This document shows positions 7,456 through 10,033 of a DNA stretch of 10,033 nt, piece by piece; position 1 is the first letter of the stretch; the number at the start of each line of letters is the position of its first letter. The position numbers and the translations under genes are program-made. This DNA is from Candidatus Dormiibacterota bacterium. GTDB lineage: Bacteria; Chloroflexota; Dormibacteria; Aeolococcales; Aeolococcaceae. Below the pieces are notes generated by a model. It was not told the DNA's origin. It did no database searches and saw only the letters and a list, made by a program, of their open reading frames with translations. Where the stretch lies: contig JAFAJR010000272.1 in the NCBI GenBank assembly GCA_019236085.1, positions 1 through 10,033 of the forward strand. Direction: 5' to 3'.

Positions 7456-7794
7456 CTACGCGGTCAGGACGCGGGGCCGGGAGGCGACCCCGGCAAGCCG
7501 GAGACGCAGCAGGTTGTCGACGTCGGTGACGCCCGGGACGGAGCGCACGATCGCCTCGAGGCGGTCGATGTCGTCGATGTCCTCCACCTCGCCGCGAAGG
7601 GAGATCACGCCACCCTCGGCGCGCACCGCCAGCGAATCAATTGGTCCATAGACCGAGCCCAGCTCCTGGGCGACCAGGTCTGCAAGCTGGTCGCGACGGC
7701 CGCGGCGGCGGACCACGAGCGGGACTGTGACGGATGCTGCGACTGCTGCGGCGCCGCCGAAGGCTGCGACCGCGATTCTCGTGAGCCTGGCCAC
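7456..7794 (-). CDS. BON-domain protein with N-terminal membrane anchor
   Basis: This is a 112-residue protein. Residues 7-28 form a hydrophobic Ala/Val-rich segment preceded by an Arg and followed by RRRGRR, fitting an uncleaved anchor with the BON domain on the cytoplasmic side or, alternatively, a signal anchor. The BON domain covers about 35-100, with the typical strand and turn LAVRAEGGVISLRGEV (55-70) and the closing helix IVRSVPGVTDVDNLLRL (82-98). BON domains are thought to bind membranes or phospholipids and occur in OsmY-like stress proteins; no enzymatic role is expected. The start is a GTG with a strong GGGAGGT 9 bases upstream. Inverted and direct repeats just before the start could affect translation (separate entry). 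It is the first gene of the run leading into ligC, kynA and kynU. Confidence 0.85.
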   Translation of the reverse strand: MARLTRIAVAAFGGAAAVAASVTVPLVVRRRGRRDQLADLVAQELGSVYGPIDSLAVRAEGGVISLRGEVEDIDDIDRLEAIVRSVPGVTDVDNLLRLRLAGVASRPRVLTA

Positions 7795-7835
7795 CGTTTG
7801 CTACCTCCCGTTTGCTGTGCGCTGCACGGCAAACG
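7795..7835 (-). promoter_or_regulatory. Possible riboregulatory hairpin or terminator before the BON gene
   Basis: On the minus strand CGTTTGC (7835-7829) can pair with GCAAACG at 7815-7809, extended by an inner GTGC/GCAC stem after one C.A mismatch and closed by a 3-base loop. A second copy of GCAAACG lies at 7801-7795, directly before the GTG start. Pairing with that copy instead would place the Shine-Dalgarno GGGAGGT (7809-7803) in the loop. The two pairings exclude each other. The hairpin also lies 26 bp after the lipoprotein stop and might act as a terminator, but no U-run follows. The function is inferred. Confidence 0.35.
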
Positions 7836-7860
7836 CCGGACGCGGTCGATGGTTACGCGG

Positions 7861-8442
7861 TCAGGAGGAGAAGGCTATGGACCCTAGGAACGAGCCGCAT
7901 CCCGAGGTGAGGAGCGAGGCGTCGTACCCCGAGTAGCCGATGCACTCGGCCTCGTACTGCACCCCGGCGTTGCTCACGATCACCACCTCGCTGTAGCCGT
8001 AGCCGCCCGCGTCGGCACCACGCTCGATCACGTAGCCGGTGGCGCCGCCGACCTGCATCGTGGACAGCGGGTGGCTGAGGTTCTCGGCGGCGGAGTCCAC
8101 GGCAAAGGTGAGCTTCTCGGCACCGTTGGCCGACGTCAGGTCCACCTCCCGCGCCGACTCCAGGTCCACGCTGTAGCCCGACGGCACGGAGAAGGCGAAG
8201 GCGGGAGCGCCGACGGTGAGGCCGGACGGCTCGGGAGTGGTGCCCACCGGGGGCGGGGTGAACGGCGGGGACCCCGAGGCGCTGGGAAACGGCTCGAAGG
8301 TCGCGGTGGGCGCCGGCTCGCCTGACGCCGACGCTTGCGACTGCTGCGAGCTCACCGGGACGGCCGTGGTGCAGCCCGCGAGCCCCGCACACAGCAGACA
8401 CACAGAAAGCGGTCGTACGACCAATTGCCGCCGCAAAGTCAT
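7861..8442 (-). CDS. Secreted lipoprotein of unknown function
   Basis: This 193-residue protein begins at ATG 8442 with a classical lipoprotein signal: basic start MTLRRQLVVRP, hydrophobic core LSVCLLCAGLAG and lipobox L-A-G-C with the lipidated Cys at 24. A low-complexity linker rich in Ser, Pro, Thr and Ala follows (about 28-75), as in many actinobacterial surface lipoproteins. The globular part (76-193) begins AFAFSVPSGYSVDLES and has Cys167 and Cys182 near the end, which could form a disulfide outside the cell. I do not recognise the domain; it loosely recalls small mycobacterial Lpq-type lipoproteins, but this is not a firm match. The frame stays open to 9042, but that extension is antisense to the repeat protein and would bury the signal peptide, so it is rejected. 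It is divergent from the repeat-protein gene. Confidence 0.82.
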   Translation of the reverse strand: MTLRRQLVVRPLSVCLLCAGLAGCTTAVPVSSQQSQASASGEPAPTATFEPFPSASGSPPFTPPPVGTTPEPSGLTVGAPAFAFSVPSGYSVDLESAREVDLTSANGAEKLTFAVDSAAENLSHPLSTMQVGGATGYVIERGADAGGYGYSEVVIVSNAGVQYEAECIGYSGYDASLLTSGCGSFLGSIAFSS

Positions 8443-8451
8443 GGCCAAACG

Positions 8452-8480
8452 ATGGTAACCGTGGTATGTCATCTGGACAA
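8452..8480 (-). promoter_or_regulatory. Candidate promoter of the lipoprotein gene
   Basis: On the minus strand TTGTCC (8480-8475), a 17-bp spacer and TACCAT (8457-8452) resemble a SigA-type promoter. The expected start is near 8445, leaving a leader of only 2-4 bases before the ATG at 8442. The rest of the 103-bp divergent gap (8443-8545) shows no clear promoter for the plus-strand repeat protein. Confidence 0.35.
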
Positions 8481-8545
8481 CGCGAGCCTTCTCAGCAGGA
8501 AACAGGGACACGCCGCTGCAGCGAACCACCCGTCGCCCGGTCGCG

Positions 8546-9946
8546 ATGCTCGTGCTGACCGCGACGCTCCTCGCCGTCGCGCTGGTTCCGACGACCCATG
8601 CGCGCGCTTCCTCGCTCAGCGGCGGCGTTGAGCTCGACGCGTTGGGAGATCTGACCTCCTTTGGCGGAAACACAACGAACACGTCCGGGGCATCGCACTG
8701 GACATGGGACATCGCGCGCTCTCTGTCGATCGAATCCGACGGTTCCGGTGGCTGGACGCTCGACGGCTGGGGCGGGATCCACCCGTTCGGCAACGCGCCG
8801 CAGATCACCGACGGACCGTACTGGCAGGGCTGGGACATCGCCCGGGCGCTGGTGGTGCTGCCGGGCACCGTCGAGGGGTACGTGCTGGACGGCTGGGGCG
8901 GGTTGCACCCCTTCGGCGGCGCGCCGTGGCTGAACGGCTCGCCGTATTGGAACGGCAAGGACGTCGCTCGGGGACTCGACATCCATCTCGACGGGTCGGG
9001 CACCCCCGACGGCGGCGCGATCCTCGACGATGCCGGCGCCATTCATCCCTTCGGCGACTATCCGTACTCGCTGAAAAGCACCACGACCTACCCCGGACGA
9101 GACGCCTTCGCCGCCCTCCACGAGGTGAGCGGTCACGTCTACGCCGTGGGTCGCTACGGGGTGGTGGTGGAACAGACCGCAGGCCAGTCAATGACGCCGG
9201 ACTACAGCGGCTTCGCGGACTGGGGCGAGAGCGACCTGCTCCGCGACCTGGTGGTCACCTCGCCGAGCGGCGGCTCGTCCATGTCACCGTCACTCTCGTT
9301 CATGGCGCAGCGGGCCTGGGCCGGTGTCATCGGCCCGCGCGGCGGCGTGACCCTGGACGGCTTCGGCGGCCTCAACGCCTTCGGCGGTCTCCAGCTCAAC
9401 ACCGCCGGCGCGCCGTACTGGCCGGGCTGGGACATCGCCCGCTCCTTGGTTGTCCTGCCGGACGGCAGCGGCGGCTGGGAGCTGGACGGCCTGGGCGGCG
9501 TGCATCCCTTCGGGTCGGCCGGCGCCCTGAGCGGGACGCCCGTCTGGCCCAGGTGGGACATCGCGCGCTCTCTGGTGGTGAACCCCGACGGGACGTCCGG
9601 CTACGTGCTGGACGGCTGGGGTGGGCTGCACCCATTCGGCGGCGCGCCGATGCTGAACGGGTCTCCCTACTGGTATGGCGACGACGTGGCCAGGGGGCTG
9701 GCGATCCACTACACCCCGTCGGGCGATCCGGACGGTGGCTGGGTGCTGGACGCCTACGGCGGCATCCATGCCTTCGGGGCGGCGCCCGACGAGCCGCAAC
9801 CGTCGTACTTCGCCGGCCGCAACCTTTACCTGCAGCTCAACAGCACGTTCGACGGCGGCCTGTACACCGTGTCGCGCTGGCAGGAGATCGCCGGCCTCGA
9901 CGAGAGCACCATCGCCGAGGGTCTGGGCGACGGCCTGTTCTCGTGA
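8546..9946 (+). CDS. Secreted protein with ten Trp/Gly-rich propeller-like repeats in two duplicated modules
   Basis: This 466-residue protein has a hydrophobic N-terminus (residues 1-20) ending THARA-SS, an A-x-A signal peptidase I site. The mature part consists almost entirely of units of about 42-46 residues, with consensus DIARSLVVxPDGSGG, then LDGWGGxHPFG, then GxPYWxG. Unit landmarks are L30, L72, L114, L160 and Y204 in the first half and L270, L313, L355, L401 and W445 in the second. Each half thus has four clear units and a weaker fifth (HVYAVGRYG; GLYTVSRWQ). Such units suggest beta-propeller blades, possibly two five-bladed propellers, and a binding rather than catalytic role at or outside the cell surface. 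I recall similar repeats in secreted proteins of actinobacteria but assign no function. ATG 8546 leaves no basic n-region; upstream in-frame codons encode RTTRRPVA, so translation may start earlier, for example at CTG 8516, which has AGGGA 7 bases before it. Confidence 0.8.
   Translation: MLVLTATLLAVALVPTTHARASSLSGGVELDALGDLTSFGGNTTNTSGASHWTWDIARSLSIESDGSGGWTLDGWGGIHPFGNAPQITDGPYWQGWDIARALVVLPGTVEGYVLDGWGGLHPFGGAPWLNGSPYWNGKDVARGLDIHLDGSGTPDGGAILDDAGAIHPFGDYPYSLKSTTTYPGRDAFAALHEVSGHVYAVGRYGVVVEQTAGQSMTPDYSGFADWGESDLLRDLVVTSPSGGSSMSPSLSFMAQRAWAGVIGPRGGVTLDGFGGLNAFGGLQLNTAGAPYWPGWDIARSLVVLPDGSGGWELDGLGGVHPFGSAGALSGTPVWPRWDIARSLVVNPDGTSGYVLDGWGGLHPFGGAPMLNGSPYWYGDDVARGLAIHYTPSGDPDGGWVLDAYGGIHAFGAAPDEPQPSYFAGRNLYLQLNSTFDGGLYTVSRWQEIAGLDESTIAEGLGDGLFS
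8621..9175 (+). repeat. Module 1 of the repeat protein (five units)
   Basis: Residues 26-210 of the repeat protein. Unit landmarks are spaced about 42, 42, 46 and 44 residues. The third and fourth units match the third and fourth units of module 2 better than their immediate neighbours (for example LNGSPYWNGKDVARGL), showing that the whole module was copied. Confidence 0.75.
9341..9895 (+). repeat. Module 2 of the repeat protein (five units)
   Basis: Residues 266-450, shifted 241 residues (723 bp) from module 1. The DNA at 9602-9673 matches 8879-8950 at 63 of 72 positions, and seven of the nine differences are synonymous. The modules are joined by a diverged stretch (about 211-265) that keeps a DLLRDLVVTSPSGG echo of the unit linker. 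Confidence 0.75.
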
Positions 9947-10022
9947 TGTGGATGCCGTCGTCGGTGGCGGCCGCGGCGCGAAAGGGAACCGAGTCCAGGA
10001 CCGCGCCCGACATACTGGCGGC

Positions 10023-10033
10023 ATGCCGTTCGC
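10023..10033 (+). CDS. Possible start of a further gene, cut by the window edge
   Basis: An ATG at 10023 lies 6 bp after CATACT (10011-10016), the same -10-to-ATG spacing as at the exporter gene, so a leaderless gene may begin here. Only three codons are visible and nothing can be said about the product. The 76 bases between the repeat-protein stop and this ATG hold no other gene and no clear terminator. Confidence 0.22.

Noticed and set aside
7457..7866. 13-bp direct repeat at the ends of the BON and lipoprotein genes (7457-7469 and 7854-7866)
   Set aside because: A repeat this short can occur by chance in GC-rich sequence and shows no flanking structure typical of mobile or attachment sites.
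8443..9042. Minus-strand open frame that would extend the lipoprotein N-terminus by 200 residues
   Set aside because: It lies antisense to the repeat-protein gene and its Pro/Ser-rich sequence mirrors the repeats. It would also place the clear lipoprotein signal peptide in mid-protein.
9290..10024. Minus-strand open frame over the end of the repeat gene
   Set aside because: It is a shadow of the repeats; its start lies among bases without a ribosome binding site, and the translation is Arg/Ala/Pro-rich without a domain.

Overview
The window is uniformly GC-rich and densely coded, with short intergenic gaps and several 4-bp gene overlaps. Use of GTG starts, promoter-like -10 hexamers placed 6 bp before an ATG (leaderless-style), a LigC-type ATP-dependent DNA ligase and secreted Trp/Gly-rich repeat proteins all suggest an actinobacterium or a related high-GC terrabacterial lineage. 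That phylum call is an inference. No mobile element, tRNA, rRNA or CRISPR array is visible, and the window looks chromosomal. No stretch longer than about 105 bases lacks a gene.

Left part (1-2612, minus strand, read right to left): a MocR-type regulator (GntR winged helix fused to an aminotransferase-like domain) overlaps by 4 bp a class I SAM-dependent methyltransferase. This is followed after 23 bp by the N-terminal 165 residues of an aldehyde dehydrogenase of the succinate-semialdehyde dehydrogenase (GabD1-like) type, cut by the window edge. Divergent from the regulator (2638-4339, plus strand) are a YedA-like EamA/DMT exporter and a DedA/VTT-type membrane protein. The AT-rich junction near 2597-2655 carries overlapping divergent promoter-like elements and is the natural candidate operator of the MocR protein.

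Middle part (4346-7794, minus strand): a tight co-directional run reading BON-domain membrane protein, LigC-like DNA ligase, tryptophan 2,3-dioxygenase (kynA) and kynureninase (kynU). kynA and kynU overlap by 4 bp (GTGA). Together with a kynurenine formamidase, which is not in the window, they would convert tryptophan to anthranilate plus alanine. kynU converges on the VTT gene with 6 bp between stop codons.

Right part (7861-10033): a minus-strand lipoprotein gene and, divergent from it, a secreted 466-residue repeat protein. The repeat protein is the most distinctive item. It consists of two tandem copies of a roughly 241-residue module, each built of five units of about 42-46 residues with matching spacing, and it looks like a duplicated five-bladed propeller. 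A possible next gene begins at the right edge.
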